NCBI RefSeq assembly: GCF_028829235.1
Contig: NZ_JAIWJY010000011.1
Coordinates: 62,001 to 126,000, forward strand
DNA: 64,000 bases
Reading direction: 5' to 3'
Source of the DNA: Tenacibaculum larymnensis
GTDB lineage: Bacteria; Bacteroidota; Bacteroidia; Flavobacteriales; Flavobacteriaceae
The position numbers and the translations under genes are program-made. This document shows, in pieces, positions 38,056-46,870 of the stretch; within the stretch, counting starts at the first letter, position 1, and each line of letters opens with the position of its first letter. The notes beneath the pieces were generated by a model. It was given only the letters and a program-made list of their open reading frames with translations. It was not told where the DNA came from and ran no database searches.

Positions 38056-38061
38056 AATCTT

Positions 38062-38919
38062 TTAAAAAACTTCTAGTGCTTTATTATAAGCACTTTCAAA
38101 ACTCATTGGTTTAATATTAGTTGCTACTTTATTTGCTGTAAAATAAGACAATAACTTTTCAGTTGGCATATTACCTGTTAACTCATCTTTAGCCATTGGA
38201 CAACCTCCATAACCTTTAATAGCTCCATCAAAACGTCGGCAACCTGCTTTAAAAGCACTGTCAACTTTTTCATGCCATTTAGTTGGTGTTGTATGTAAAT
38301 GAGCTCCAAATTCTATTTGAGGATAACTAGGTATTAAGTTTGAAAACAAGTAGTCTATATCTTCAGGTGTTGAGCTCCCAATTGTGTCTGACAAAGATAA
38401 GATTTTAACACCAAACGACGAAAGTTTTTCTGTCCATTCTCCTACTATTTCAACACTCCAAGGGTCTCCATAAGGGTTTCCAAACCCCATTGATAAATAA
38501 GCTACTACCTCTTTATTTGTTCGGTTTGCTATTGCTAATACCTCTCTTAAAGTATCTATAGATTGATCTATTGTTTTATGCGTATTACGCATTTGAAAAT
38601 TTTCTGATATCGAAAAAGGATATCCTAAATAATCAATTTCTTCAAACTGTGAAGCATCATTTGCTCCTCGCACATTTGCTACAATTGCTAAAAGTTTGCT
38701 TGTAGTAGTAGATAAATCTAACTTCGATAAAACTTCAGCTGTATCTCTCATTTGCGGAATTGCCTTTGGTGACACAAAACTTCCAAAATCAATCGTATCA
38801 AATCCCACTTTTAACAGTGAATTGATGTATTTAGCCTTCGTCTCTGTGGGAATAAAATGGCTTTTAATTCCTTGCATTGCATCCCTTGGACATTCAATAA
38901 TTTTAACACTGTTAACCAT
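38062..38919 (-). CDS. Hydroxymethylglutaryl-CoA lyase
   Basis: This 285-residue TIM-barrel enzyme should cleave HMG-CoA to acetyl-CoA and acetoacetate in leucine breakdown. Typical elements are IIECPRDAMQGIK near the N-terminus, GAHLHTTP (metal-binding His pair) near 210, and GCRRFDGAIKGYGGCPMAKDEL with the catalytic Cys loop near 235-250. The ATG at 38919 is needed because the next Met lies inside the conserved ECPRDAMQG segment. A TATATTTG promoter box ends only 5 bases before this ATG, so the message may be leaderless. It heads an operon with the zinc-peptidase-like and nucleotidase genes. Confidence 0.92.
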   Translation of the reverse strand: MVNSVKIIECPRDAMQGIKSHFIPTETKAKYINSLLKVGFDTIDFGSFVSPKAIPQMRDTAEVLSKLDLSTTTSKLLAIVANVRGANDASQFEEIDYLGYPFSISENFQMRNTHKTIDQSIDTLREVLAIANRTNKEVVAYLSMGFGNPYGDPWSVEIVGEWTEKLSSFGVKILSLSDTIGSSTPEDIDYLFSNLIPSYPQIEFGAHLHTTPTKWHEKVDSAFKAGCRRFDGAIKGYGGCPMAKDELTGNMPTEKLLSYFTANKVATNIKPMSFESAYNKALEVF

Positions 38920-38924
38920 TGTGT

Positions 38925-38932
38925 CAAATATA
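38925..38932 (-). promoter_or_regulatory. -7 box directly at the HMG-CoA lyase start
   Basis: TATATTTG (38932-38925 on the minus strand) matches the Bacteroidota -7 box and ends 5 bases before the ATG. I found no good TTG box at the right distance. If used, transcription would start at or next to the start codon. Confidence 0.45.
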
Positions 38933-39110
38933 CATATTTTGATTCATTTTTTTTACTTAGCATTGCTCACTCAACTTTAACAAAAAAACAAACACACAAC
39001 CATTTAATTATCAATAAAATACAATAAATAAAAGATTGAATTATGAAAAATATTTATTTTTAATGATATAAACTGTCACAATTTAAAAGTTAAATTGTCT
39101 CTAATATAGA

Positions 39111-39686
39111 ATGATTTCATTGGAGTCGCAACAAACACATATCAACCAACTAATCGAACGCTGTAAAAAGAACGATAACTCTGCTCAAATGCAGGTTTAT
39201 CAGGGCTATTACAAAGCTATGTATAACACATCGTATCGTATATTAAAAGACGAGTTCGAAGCAGAAGATTTAATTCAAGAAGCATTTTTAACTGCTTTTA
39301 CGAAATTAGATACTTTTAAAGGTGAAGTTACTTTTGGTGCGTGGTTAAAAAGAATTGTAATTAATAAAAGTTTAACCCAGTTAAAAAAAGTTACTCGATA
39401 TGATGAAGTAAGGATGGATGTGATTCCTAGCTATGAAGTTGAAGATATAGAAATAGATTATAGCTCACTTGAAGTTAAAAGAGTTATAAACTGTTTACAG
39501 AGCTTAAAGGATAATTACAGAATTGTATTGACTTTAAACCTAATTGAAGGCTATGATTATGAGGAAATCGCTCAAATACTAAACTATACTAATGAAAATG
39601 TACGTACAACGGTATCTAGAGCAAAAAAGAAGTTAAAACAGGTATTAGCAAGTAATACTAATAAAACAGAAGTATATGGAGGATAA
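39111..39686 (+). CDS. ECF-type RNA polymerase sigma factor
   Basis: This 191-residue sigma-70 family protein has region 2 (about 25-95, with AEDLIQEAFLTAFTKLDTFKG and FGAWLKRIVINKSL) and region 4 (about 125-180, with LNLIEGYDYEEIAQILNYTNENVRTTVSRAKKKLK). It lacks regions 1 and 3, as ECF factors do. Its stop overlaps the start of a single-membrane-helix gene by 11 bases, the typical ECF/anti-sigma layout, and two ladder-type surface protein genes follow. The likely role is control of envelope genes including its own operon; this is inference. Confidence 0.9.
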   Translation: MISLESQQTHINQLIERCKKNDNSAQMQVYQGYYKAMYNTSYRILKDEFEAEDLIQEAFLTAFTKLDTFKGEVTFGAWLKRIVINKSLTQLKKVTRYDEVRMDVIPSYEVEDIEIDYSSLEVKRVINCLQSLKDNYRIVLTLNLIEGYDYEEIAQILNYTNENVRTTVSRAKKKLKQVLASNTNKTEVYGG

Positions 39687-40206
39687 ACTGCATCAATTTT
39701 TTAAAGAAAATGACTTTGATGTTTTTGAGCCTCATCAAGGGCATTTAAATCGCTTTCAACGAAAACTAGAAACACCGAAAAGAGCTAAAAGACCATCTTA
39801 TTTTTGGATGAGTATTGCAGCATCTGTGGTATTAGTTTTAGGTTTTTATCTAGGTAGTTATCAGCAAAAAAACACCTACGATTTAGCTGATATTTCGCCT
39901 AAAATGGCTGAAGCTCAAAACTTTTTTGTAACAACTATAAATCAAGAGTTAAAAGAGGTTGAACAATATAGAAATTTAGAAACTGAAACGGTTATTGAAG
40001 ATTCTTTAAACGAAATTGAAGAACTAGAGGACCAATATAAAACCCTTGTAAAAGAATTATCTAAAAGAGAAAATAAACATCAAATTATCAGAGAAATGAT
40101 ACAAAATTATCAACAAAGATTAGATGTGTTAGAAAAGCTTCTTTTACGATTAGAATTACAACAAAACCCCGCTAAAATAGAAATATTAGAAGATGAAATT
40201 ATATAA
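39676..40206 (+). CDS. Probable anti-sigma factor
   Basis: This 176-residue protein has a short cytoplasmic N-terminus (about 1-43, with FDVFEPHQGHLNRFQRKL), one membrane helix (about 45-62, WMSIAASVVLVLGFYLGS) and a helical, charged periplasmic part with coiled-coil character. This topology fits anti-sigma factors of the Bacteroidota, though a zinc-type anti-sigma motif is not seen. It overlaps the sigma gene by 11 bases upstream and the next gene by 14 bases downstream, so all are translationally coupled. Confidence 0.65.
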   Translation: MEDKLHQFFKENDFDVFEPHQGHLNRFQRKLETPKRAKRPSYFWMSIAASVVLVLGFYLGSYQQKNTYDLADISPKMAEAQNFFVTTINQELKEVEQYRNLETETVIEDSLNEIEELEDQYKTLVKELSKRENKHQIIREMIQNYQQRLDVLEKLLLRLELQQNPAKIEILEDEII

Positions 40207-41263
40207 ATTATTTTTCCTACTACTATTCATTCCTACTCTTTTAGTAGCGAATGATAAAAAACACGAAAAAAGCAAAAACATACGTAAAACTTTTGCTGTT
40301 AACAAAAACGCTACCTTATATATTAACAATAAATATGGTAATGTAAACGTGACTACTTGGAACGAAAACAGAATAGAGATTAATGTAAAAATAACTGTAA
40401 AAGGTAATGATTTGTCTAACGTTGAACGTAAATTAAAAGCGATTGATGTTCGATTTGAGTCTACTCCTAGTTTAGTAGAAGCTAGAACTATTATTGAAAA
40501 AACAAAATCTAGCTGGTCTTGGTGGGGTAGCAATAACACAAACTATAAGATTAATTACTTTGTTAAAATGCCAGTTACCAATAATGCCGATTTAAACAAT
40601 AAGTACGGAAATATTGAATTAGACAAACTAGAAGGTAAATCCAATATTAATTGTGATTATGGTAAAATACAAATTGACCAATTACTAAATGAAACTAATA
40701 ACATTAATTTAGATTACTGTGGTACTTCTGAAATTAATTTTATGAAATCAGGAAACCTAAGTGTTGATTACTCTAAACTAACTATTATAAAGTCAGAAAA
40801 CTTAAAAGTAAATGCCGACTATTCTACCATGAAAATAGGTACAGCAAACAATGTTGACTTTAATAGTGATTACGGAAGTATTTCTGTAGATGATGCCTCA
40901 AATATTAATGGTAATTCTGATTATGCTAGTATAAAAATTGGAACTCTTAGAAAAAACTTAAAAATTGATACTGATTATGGTGGTGTCAGAGTTAGAAATA
41001 TTGAAAAAGGTTTTGAAAGCATTGTTATTGATGGAAGTTATGCCGGTATTAAACTTGGTACTAGTAGTAATAACAACTTTAATTTTACTATTGATCTAGG
41101 TTATGCCGGGTTTGGATATCCTGATAACCATGTAAAAATGTTTAAAAGCATTAGTAAATCTTCTAAAAAGTATTACGAAGGAACTTTTGGTAAAGACAAC
41201 TCTAACTCTTCTATTACTATAAAATCTAGATACGGAGGCGTTTCTTTAAAATTAAATGATTAA
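40193..41263 (+). CDS. Secreted ladder protein of DUF4097 type
   Basis: This 356-residue protein has a signal peptide (about 1-19, LFIPTLLVA). After about 100 residues a ladder of short repeats begins, each with an Asn/Asp-x-x-Tyr-Gly/Ser/Ala core (NNKYGNIELDKL, NCDYGKIQIDQL, NADYSTMKIG, NSDYGSISVD, DTDYGGVRV, SRYGGVSLKLN). The spacing of about 20 residues fits a beta-solenoid as in DUF4097 proteins. It is the third gene of the sigma-factor operon and overlaps its neighbours by 14 and 8 bases. A surface or periplasmic role is likely; the function is unknown. Confidence 0.75.
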   Translation: MKLYKLFFLLLFIPTLLVANDKKHEKSKNIRKTFAVNKNATLYINNKYGNVNVTTWNENRIEINVKITVKGNDLSNVERKLKAIDVRFESTPSLVEARTIIEKTKSSWSWWGSNNTNYKINYFVKMPVTNNADLNNKYGNIELDKLEGKSNINCDYGKIQIDQLLNETNNINLDYCGTSEINFMKSGNLSVDYSKLTIIKSENLKVNADYSTMKIGTANNVDFNSDYGSISVDDASNINGNSDYASIKIGTLRKNLKIDTDYGGVRVRNIEKGFESIVIDGSYAGIKLGTSSNNNFNFTIDLGYAGFGYPDNHVKMFKSISKSSKKYYEGTFGKDNSNSSITIKSRYGGVSLKLND

Positions 41264-41288
41264 CCAACAACTTACAAATTATACTACA

Positions 41289-42017
41289 ATGAAAAAATTA
41301 GCAATCTTATTATTAACACTTTCTTTTAGCTTTCAAACACAAGCACAAAGCTGGTGGAGTTCTAAAAAAGTTAAAGGTAATGGAAAGGTTATTACAGAAA
41401 CTAGAAAGATTAGCTCTTTTGACAAAGTGAACGTTGGAGGTTCCTTTGATGTTTATTTAATTGACGGAACTGAAGATAAAATAACTTTAGAAGGAGAAGA
41501 AAATATTTTAAAATATATTGAAACAGAGGTTAAAAAAGGAAAGTTAAATATTAACTTTAAAGAAAACACCAATATTAAAACCACTAAAAAATTAATAGTT
41601 ACTGTTCCTTTTGAAAATATTGAATCGGTTGCTTTAGGAGGTTCAGGAAATGTAATTGCCAAAAAACGCATAAAAGCTGATGAAGCTTCTTTTGCTTTAG
41701 GTGGTTCAGGAAATATCGTTGCTAGTGTTGACGCTAATACTGTTAAAGCATCTATAGGTGGTTCTGGAAATATTAAGCTTAAAGGAAAAACTGATAACTT
41801 AAAATGTGCTATTGGTGGCTCTGGAAATGTAAAAGGTTACGATTTAAAAACCAATTCTTTAAAAGCTAGCATTGCTGGTTCTGGTGATGTGTTAGCTACT
41901 GTTAGTAATAAAATAAAAGCTACAGTAGTGGGTTCTGGAAGTGTATATTACAAAGGAAAACCTTCACAAATAGATAGTAACTCTTTAGGTTCTGGAGATG
42001 TTATTGACAGAAATTAA
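41289..42017 (+). CDS. DUF2807 (head GIN) putative adhesin-type protein
   Basis: This 242-residue protein starts at the ATG at 41289, which begins a clear signal peptide (MKKLAILLLTLSFSFQTQAQ). The in-frame ATG at 41256 would add 11 polar residues before it. The mature part has early strands (KVNVGGSFDVYLIDG, typical of DUF2807), then a ladder of seven GGSGN-type turns (LGGSGNVIAKK, LGGSGNIVAS, IGGSGNIKLKG, IGGSGNVKGYD, IAGSGDVLAT, VVGSGSVYYKG, LGSGDVIDRN), so it is a beta-solenoid. It closes the sigma-factor operon and is followed by a terminator. Family members are thought to be surface proteins; function is not established. Confidence 0.82.
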   Translation: MKKLAILLLTLSFSFQTQAQSWWSSKKVKGNGKVITETRKISSFDKVNVGGSFDVYLIDGTEDKITLEGEENILKYIETEVKKGKLNINFKENTNIKTTKKLIVTVPFENIESVALGGSGNVIAKKRIKADEASFALGGSGNIVASVDANTVKASIGGSGNIKLKGKTDNLKCAIGGSGNVKGYDLKTNSLKASIAGSGDVLATVSNKIKATVVGSGSVYYKGKPSQIDSNSLGSGDVIDRN

Positions 42018-42040
42018 AATTAAATAACCGCAATAAAAAA

Positions 42041-42064
42041 ATCCGCTGTAAGTTTACAGCGGAT
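42041..42064. terminator. Bidirectional terminator between the sigma operon and valS
   Basis: Arms ATCCGCTGTAA/TTACAGCGGAT (42041-42051 with 42054-42064) lie between A-runs on the left and T-runs on the right. It can serve the DUF2807 gene (plus) and valS (minus), which converge here. Confidence 0.9.
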
Positions 42065-42090
42065 TTTTTATTTATCTAGATTTACTTTCA

Positions 42091-44730
42091 TTATTGCAAC
42101 GAAGCTAAACTAGCTTTAATCGTTTCAATTTTTGCTAATGTATCTGATTCTTTTTTACGTTCTAAAGTAATTACTTTTTCTGGTGCATTACTTACAAAAC
42201 GCTCGTTAGATAACTTCTTTTGGATTCCTGTTAAGAAACCTTCCGCTCTTTTTAACTCCGCATTTAGTTTAGTTATTTCTGCTTCTACATCAATGGTATC
42301 TAATGAAATTGGAACAAAATATTCATTTGACTTCACACGGAAAGATGCTGCTCCTTCAACTTTATCAGAAACATAACTAATTTCTGAAGCATTTGTTAAC
42401 TTTTGAATTACTACATCAAACTCTTTAGTGAAGTTTTCGTTATTTACAACTGATAACTCTATAGCATCTTTAAACGAAATATTTTTGTTCTTTCTAATCG
42501 TTCTAATTCCAGAAACTACACCTGTAGCAAACTCAAAATTAGTAATCAACTCTTCATTTGTATCTCCTACAGTTGGATATTTAGCTATAATTAGTGCATC
42601 TTCAGGAGCTCTTTCAATAATGTGTTGCCATATCTCTTCTGTTAAGAAAGGCATAAATGGATGTAATACTTTTAAGTTATTCTCTAATACTTCTATTACA
42701 GCCTTATAGGTTTTTGCATCAATTGGTTGTTGGTATCCTGGCTTTACAATTTCTAATAACCATGATGAAAAATCATCTGTAATTAACTTATAAATTGCCA
42801 TTAATGCATCTGACAAACGATACTTACTAAAGTGATCTTCTATTTCTAACAACACTTTATTAAACTTAGCTTCATACCAAGCTAATCCTATTTTAGCTGT
42901 CTCTGGTTGCGCTAAACTTTCATCTATTACCCAACCTTTAATCAAACGGAAGGTATTCCAAATTTTATTTGCAAACCCTTTTCCTTGTTGGCATAAATCT
43001 TCATCAAACAATAAATCGTTTCCAGCCGCTGCACTTAATAACAGCCCTACACGAACTCCGTCAGCTCCAAAATCTTCAATTAGCTTTAAAGCATCTGGTG
43101 AGTTCCCTAAAGATTTACTCATTTTTCTACGTTGTTTGTCGCGTACTAACCCTGTTAGGTATACATTTTCAAACGGACGCTCATCTTTGTACTCATATCC
43201 AGCAATAATCATACGTGCTACCCAGAAGAATAAAATATCTGGTCCGGTAACTAAATCGTTGGTTGGGTAATAATACTTGATTTCTTCATTCTCAGGATTA
43301 CGAATTCCGTCAAAAACATTCATTGGCCATAACCAAGCAGAGAACCATGTATCTACTACATCTGATTCTTGTTTTAAGTCAGAAGCAGTTAATGATGTAT
43401 TCCCTGTTTTTTCTTGAGCTAATTTTACTGCATCTTCAATTTTCTCTGCAACTACAAAATCTTCTTTTCCGTCTCCAAAGTAGAAAGCAGGAATTTGTTG
43501 CCCCCACCATAACTGACGAGAAATATTCCAATCACGAATATTTTCCATCCAATGACGGTAAGTGTTTTCAAACTTTTTTGGGAATAACTTCACCTCTCTA
43601 TCTTCACCTAAAACAGCTTCAATAGCTGGCTTTACTAGCTCTTCCATTTTTAAGAACCATTGATCTGATAATCTTGGTTCAATTACTGCTTTAGTTCTTT
43701 CAGATGTACCAACTTTGTTAGTATGAACTTCTGTTTTAACTAAAAATCCTTTTTCTTCTAACTCTTTGGTAATTTCTTTACGAACCACAAAACGATCTTT
43801 TCCTTCATAATGTAAACCAAAAGAATTTAAACTAGCATCTTCATTAAAGATATCTATTACCTCTAAGTTGTGCTTATCTCCTAAAGCTTTATCATTTTCA
43901 TCGTGTGCAGGAGTTACTTTTAAACACCCTGTACCAAACTCAACATCTACATATTCATCTTCAATAATTGGGATTTCTCTATTACAAAGAGGAACAATAG
44001 CTTTCTTACCTTTTAAATGAGTAAAACGTTCATCGTTTGGGTTGATACAAATAGCAGTATCTCCTAAAATAGTTTCAGGACGTGTTGTTGCTATAATTAC
44101 TTTTTCATCAGAGTCAACAATATCATATTGTAAGTAATATAAGTTCCCTTGACGCTCTTCATAAATAACCTCTTCATCAGAAAGTGTAGTTTTAGCCTCT
44201 GGATCCCAGTTTACCATACGATATCCTCGATAGATGTAACCTTTATTATATAAGTCTACAAATACTTTAATTACTGATTCTGACAAGGCTGGATCCATTG
44301 TAAAAGCTGTACGCTCCCAATCACAAGAGGCTCCTAACTTTTTTAATTGATCTAAAATAATACCACCGTATTCATTTTTCCATTCCCAAGCATGTGCCAA
44401 GAATTCTTCACGAGTTAAATCATTTTTATCAATACCTTGTTCTTTTAACTTCGCTACTACTTTCGCTTCTGTAGCAATTGAAGCATGATCGGTACCTGGA
44501 ACCCAACATGCATTTTTTCCTTGCAAACGGGCACGACGAATTAACACATCTTGAATAGTATTATTTAACATATGTCCCATATGCAATACTCCTGTAACGT
44601 TTGGCGGCGGTATAACAATTGTATAGGGTTCGCGTTCATCTACTTCTGAATGAAAGTAATTGTGCTTCATCCAGTAATCGTACCATTTTCCTTCTACTTC
44701 TTTAGAATTATATTTTGATGGAATATTCAT
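42091..44730 (-). CDS. valS: Valyl-tRNA synthetase
   Basis: This 879-residue class I synthetase charges tRNA-Val. The ATP site has PPPNVTGVLHMGHMLNNTIQD with the HIGH-type motif HMGH near residue 50, and RRKMSKSLGN near 537 as the KMSKS loop. An editing domain lies between them (with TTRPETILGDTAI). The anticodon-binding domain follows, then a coiled-coil C-terminal arm (about 810-875). All expected parts and a normal length are present. It stands alone, converging with the DUF2807 gene and diverging from the DUF1573 gene. Confidence 0.97.
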   Translation of the reverse strand: MNIPSKYNSKEVEGKWYDYWMKHNYFHSEVDEREPYTIVIPPPNVTGVLHMGHMLNNTIQDVLIRRARLQGKNACWVPGTDHASIATEAKVVAKLKEQGIDKNDLTREEFLAHAWEWKNEYGGIILDQLKKLGASCDWERTAFTMDPALSESVIKVFVDLYNKGYIYRGYRMVNWDPEAKTTLSDEEVIYEERQGNLYYLQYDIVDSDEKVIIATTRPETILGDTAICINPNDERFTHLKGKKAIVPLCNREIPIIEDEYVDVEFGTGCLKVTPAHDENDKALGDKHNLEVIDIFNEDASLNSFGLHYEGKDRFVVRKEITKELEEKGFLVKTEVHTNKVGTSERTKAVIEPRLSDQWFLKMEELVKPAIEAVLGEDREVKLFPKKFENTYRHWMENIRDWNISRQLWWGQQIPAFYFGDGKEDFVVAEKIEDAVKLAQEKTGNTSLTASDLKQESDVVDTWFSAWLWPMNVFDGIRNPENEEIKYYYPTNDLVTGPDILFFWVARMIIAGYEYKDERPFENVYLTGLVRDKQRRKMSKSLGNSPDALKLIEDFGADGVRVGLLLSAAAGNDLLFDEDLCQQGKGFANKIWNTFRLIKGWVIDESLAQPETAKIGLAWYEAKFNKVLLEIEDHFSKYRLSDALMAIYKLITDDFSSWLLEIVKPGYQQPIDAKTYKAVIEVLENNLKVLHPFMPFLTEEIWQHIIERAPEDALIIAKYPTVGDTNEELITNFEFATGVVSGIRTIRKNKNISFKDAIELSVVNNENFTKEFDVVIQKLTNASEISYVSDKVEGAASFRVKSNEYFVPISLDTIDVEAEITKLNAELKRAEGFLTGIQKKLSNERFVSNAPEKVITLERKKESDTLAKIETIKASLASLQ

Positions 44731-44872
44731 ATGTTATGTGTATCTTTATGGTTAATAATTTAACATTTTTTAACCTTTGGCATTGTTTTTGAAATTCGAT
44801 TAGCAAAAATACAACTATCTATGAGGTACAGAAAATTAGAGGTTGTTTTTTTAGAACTTAAAGAAATAATAC

Positions 44873-44880
44873 TAAATTTG
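44873..44880 (+). promoter_or_regulatory. Promoter -7 box of the DUF1573 gene
   Basis: TAAATTTG matches the Bacteroidota -7 consensus TAnnTTTG and lies 37 bases before the ATG at 44918. No TTG box is found at an ideal distance. Confidence 0.5.
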
Positions 44881-44917
44881 TAGCGGTTAATACCCTAAAA
44901 AATTAATTTTTAACATT

Positions 44918-45322
44918 ATGAGAACAATTTTATCATTTATCGCTGTTTGCTTTATCACCTTAACAGTAAGCGCTCAAGAATTTAAATTTGAAACTGAAAC
45001 TATTGACTATGGAAAAATAGCTTATGGGTCTGAAGGAAAACGCGTATTTGAATTTACAAACGTAGGTGAAGCTCCTATTATAATTAAGGATATCGTATCT
45101 CCTTGTGGATGTACAGTACCTACTAAACCTGAAGAACCAATTATGCCAGGTAAAAAAGGACAAATTGAAGTTTCTTATGACACTAAAAGATTAGGTGGTT
45201 TCTCTAAAACTTTAACTGTTATTTCAAATGCTAAAAACAAAAGAAAAAGAGTTAAAATTAAAGGATTCATTGTAAAGGATGCTACTCCTGCCAAAGAGAA
45301 AAGTACAGTAAGCGATAGCTAA
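44918..45322 (+). CDS. DUF1573 secreted Ig-like protein
   Basis: This 134-residue protein has a signal peptide (MRTILSFIAVCFITLTVSAQ). The mature part is a DUF1573/ASH-like beta-sandwich, with FKFETETIDYGKIAYGSEGKRVFEFTNVGEAPIIIKDI and the conserved CGCTVPTKPEEPIMPGKKG. The family is abundant in Bacteroidota envelopes and has no settled function. It stands as a single-gene unit, with its own -7 box and a very strong terminator behind it. Confidence 0.88.
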   Translation: MRTILSFIAVCFITLTVSAQEFKFETETIDYGKIAYGSEGKRVFEFTNVGEAPIIIKDIVSPCGCTVPTKPEEPIMPGKKGQIEVSYDTKRLGGFSKTLTVISNAKNKRKRVKIKGFIVKDATPAKEKSTVSDS

Positions 45323-45339
45323 AAACTTACTTTATATAT

Positions 45340-45373
45340 AAAAAAAAGCTCAACTTAAGTTGAGCTTTTTTTT
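45340..45373. terminator. 34-bp perfect palindrome terminator
   Basis: The sequence from 45340 to 45373 is a perfect palindrome: A8-GCTCAACTT followed by its exact complement. It lies between the converging DUF1573 and aspartyl-protease genes and provides T-runs in both directions. The protease stop codon overlaps its right edge (45372). Confidence 0.88.
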
Positions 45374-46712
45374 ATATCCTTTGTTCAAGTTTAAACATAA
45401 ATTTAAGCCTAACTCCTACTCTCTCAACCTCTATTCTTATTTTTTTTCCTGGTTTTGTATGAAACATGTCTATAATTTCATTTAAATGATATTCATGTGC
45501 CGCCTTTCCATTAATTCTCTTTATTACATCTCCAACTTGAAGACCTGCTTTAAAAGCAGGTGAGTTTTCTACTACTTTATCTATTTTGTACTTAGGCTTA
45601 AAGCGATAAAAGAAAGTACTAACTAAAGAAATTACATTACTCTTTTGTGTTTGATTATCTGAACCATAAGCATCTTCAAACTTAGTCGCTCCTTTTTCTT
45701 TTATTAACTCTTGTCCGTCATATACTATATGTAAGCCACTCATATTGTAATAAAAACCTTTATTTAATGAAGCATTCTTTTTTAGCACGACTCTTTTATT
45801 AGGATAATCAAGCCATACCTTAAAACGTTTTAAAATTCCTCCTCCAATACTACCATTTCTTTCTTTAAATTGTCTAGCATTAAAAGTTGATGAAGAATCT
45901 AAAAAAGATACTGTTGGTTCCCTTATTTTAAACTTCCCTATAGAAACTTTAGGAACTCTACTCCTGTTCCCATAAATAGTACCACTGAAACCTTCTCCAA
46001 TTATATCTTTAAAAAATTTTTTAGGCGTTTTTAACTCCTCTTTTGTCCCTTCAAACAACCAAACAGCATCACTACCACCTGTATCAATCAATAATTTTAC
46101 TGGTAACATTGTATTAGCTACTGTATCAACTTGTACCTTAACATCTATATAAGGTTTATTTCTGTAAAACTGCAAAGGAAAACTTTCACATTTATTACAT
46201 ACATTCAAGTTATATGTTTTAGGATTATAAAAATCTATTCGTTTATTTACATAATTAATTTTAACTATTACGTCTTTCAATAAATCATACCCTATAATTC
46301 CATGAATGGTTGTACCCATTTTAGCAGAAATATCAAAAGCATCTTTTAAAACGACATATAATCCTTGATTAGAGCTAGCAATGTTTTTAATTCTAAAATT
46401 ATTACCTCTAGAGAACAAGGCTTCTACTGGTTCTCCACTACCCAAACCTCTTATAAACACCTTTTTTACATTATTTAAACCTACACTATCTTTAGATGTT
46501 AAATTGAATAAGATTGTTTTATTTACACCCGTATCTAAAATAAATGATAACTGATGTCCATTAATTTCTAAGGGAATGACTACTAAATTATTAATTAATT
46601 GAAATCTTAAAGATTGTTTATCAGTTTCCTTGCCTAAAAACTGAAAATTTTGTTGAGTAAAGGCAGGCACGCTAAAAAAAAGCGCAAAAAAGTATAGTAA
46701 TAATCTATTCAA
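45372..46712 (-). CDS. Secreted retropepsin-like aspartyl protease with PDZ domain
   Basis: This 446-residue protein has a signal peptide (about 1-19, FFSVPAFTQ). It contains two aspartyl-protease half-sites, FILDTGVNKTILF near residue 58 and KLLIDTGGSDAVWLF near 210, so both catalytic Asp are within one chain. A C-terminal PDZ domain (about 360-440, VVENSPAFKAGLQVGDVIKRINGK) may bind peptides. This architecture is common in Bacteroidota and is probably periplasmic or secreted. The substrate is unknown. A promoter about 110 bases upstream is a good match. Confidence 0.87.
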   Translation of the reverse strand: MNRLLLYFFALFFSVPAFTQQNFQFLGKETDKQSLRFQLINNLVVIPLEINGHQLSFILDTGVNKTILFNLTSKDSVGLNNVKKVFIRGLGSGEPVEALFSRGNNFRIKNIASSNQGLYVVLKDAFDISAKMGTTIHGIIGYDLLKDVIVKINYVNKRIDFYNPKTYNLNVCNKCESFPLQFYRNKPYIDVKVQVDTVANTMLPVKLLIDTGGSDAVWLFEGTKEELKTPKKFFKDIIGEGFSGTIYGNRSRVPKVSIGKFKIREPTVSFLDSSSTFNARQFKERNGSIGGGILKRFKVWLDYPNKRVVLKKNASLNKGFYYNMSGLHIVYDGQELIKEKGATKFEDAYGSDNQTQKSNVISLVSTFFYRFKPKYKIDKVVENSPAFKAGLQVGDVIKRINGKAAHEYHLNEIIDMFHTKPGKKIRIEVERVGVRLKFMFKLEQRI

Positions 46713-46821
46713 AAGAACTTATTTTATGGTTATACTCTTAAAGATACAATCTTCATTTTAGAAATTCTGATTTTTATGATTTTTTTAACCGTTTTTTTTC
46801 CAATAAACATCCTGATACTCT

Positions 46822-46850
46822 CAAATATATTTCGCAATTTTGCTTTTCAA
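46822..46850 (-). promoter_or_regulatory. Promoter of the aspartyl protease gene
   Basis: On the minus strand TTG (46850-46848), an 18-base spacer and TATATTTG (46829-46822) fit the Bacteroidota consensus. The leader before the protease ATG would be about 105 bases. Confidence 0.55.
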
Positions 46851-46870
46851 ACAACTAATTTATTTTAAAA

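Noticed and set aside
40186..40539. A minus-strand open frame of 117 residues
   Set aside because: It is antisense to the DUF4097-type gene, which has signal peptide and repeats.
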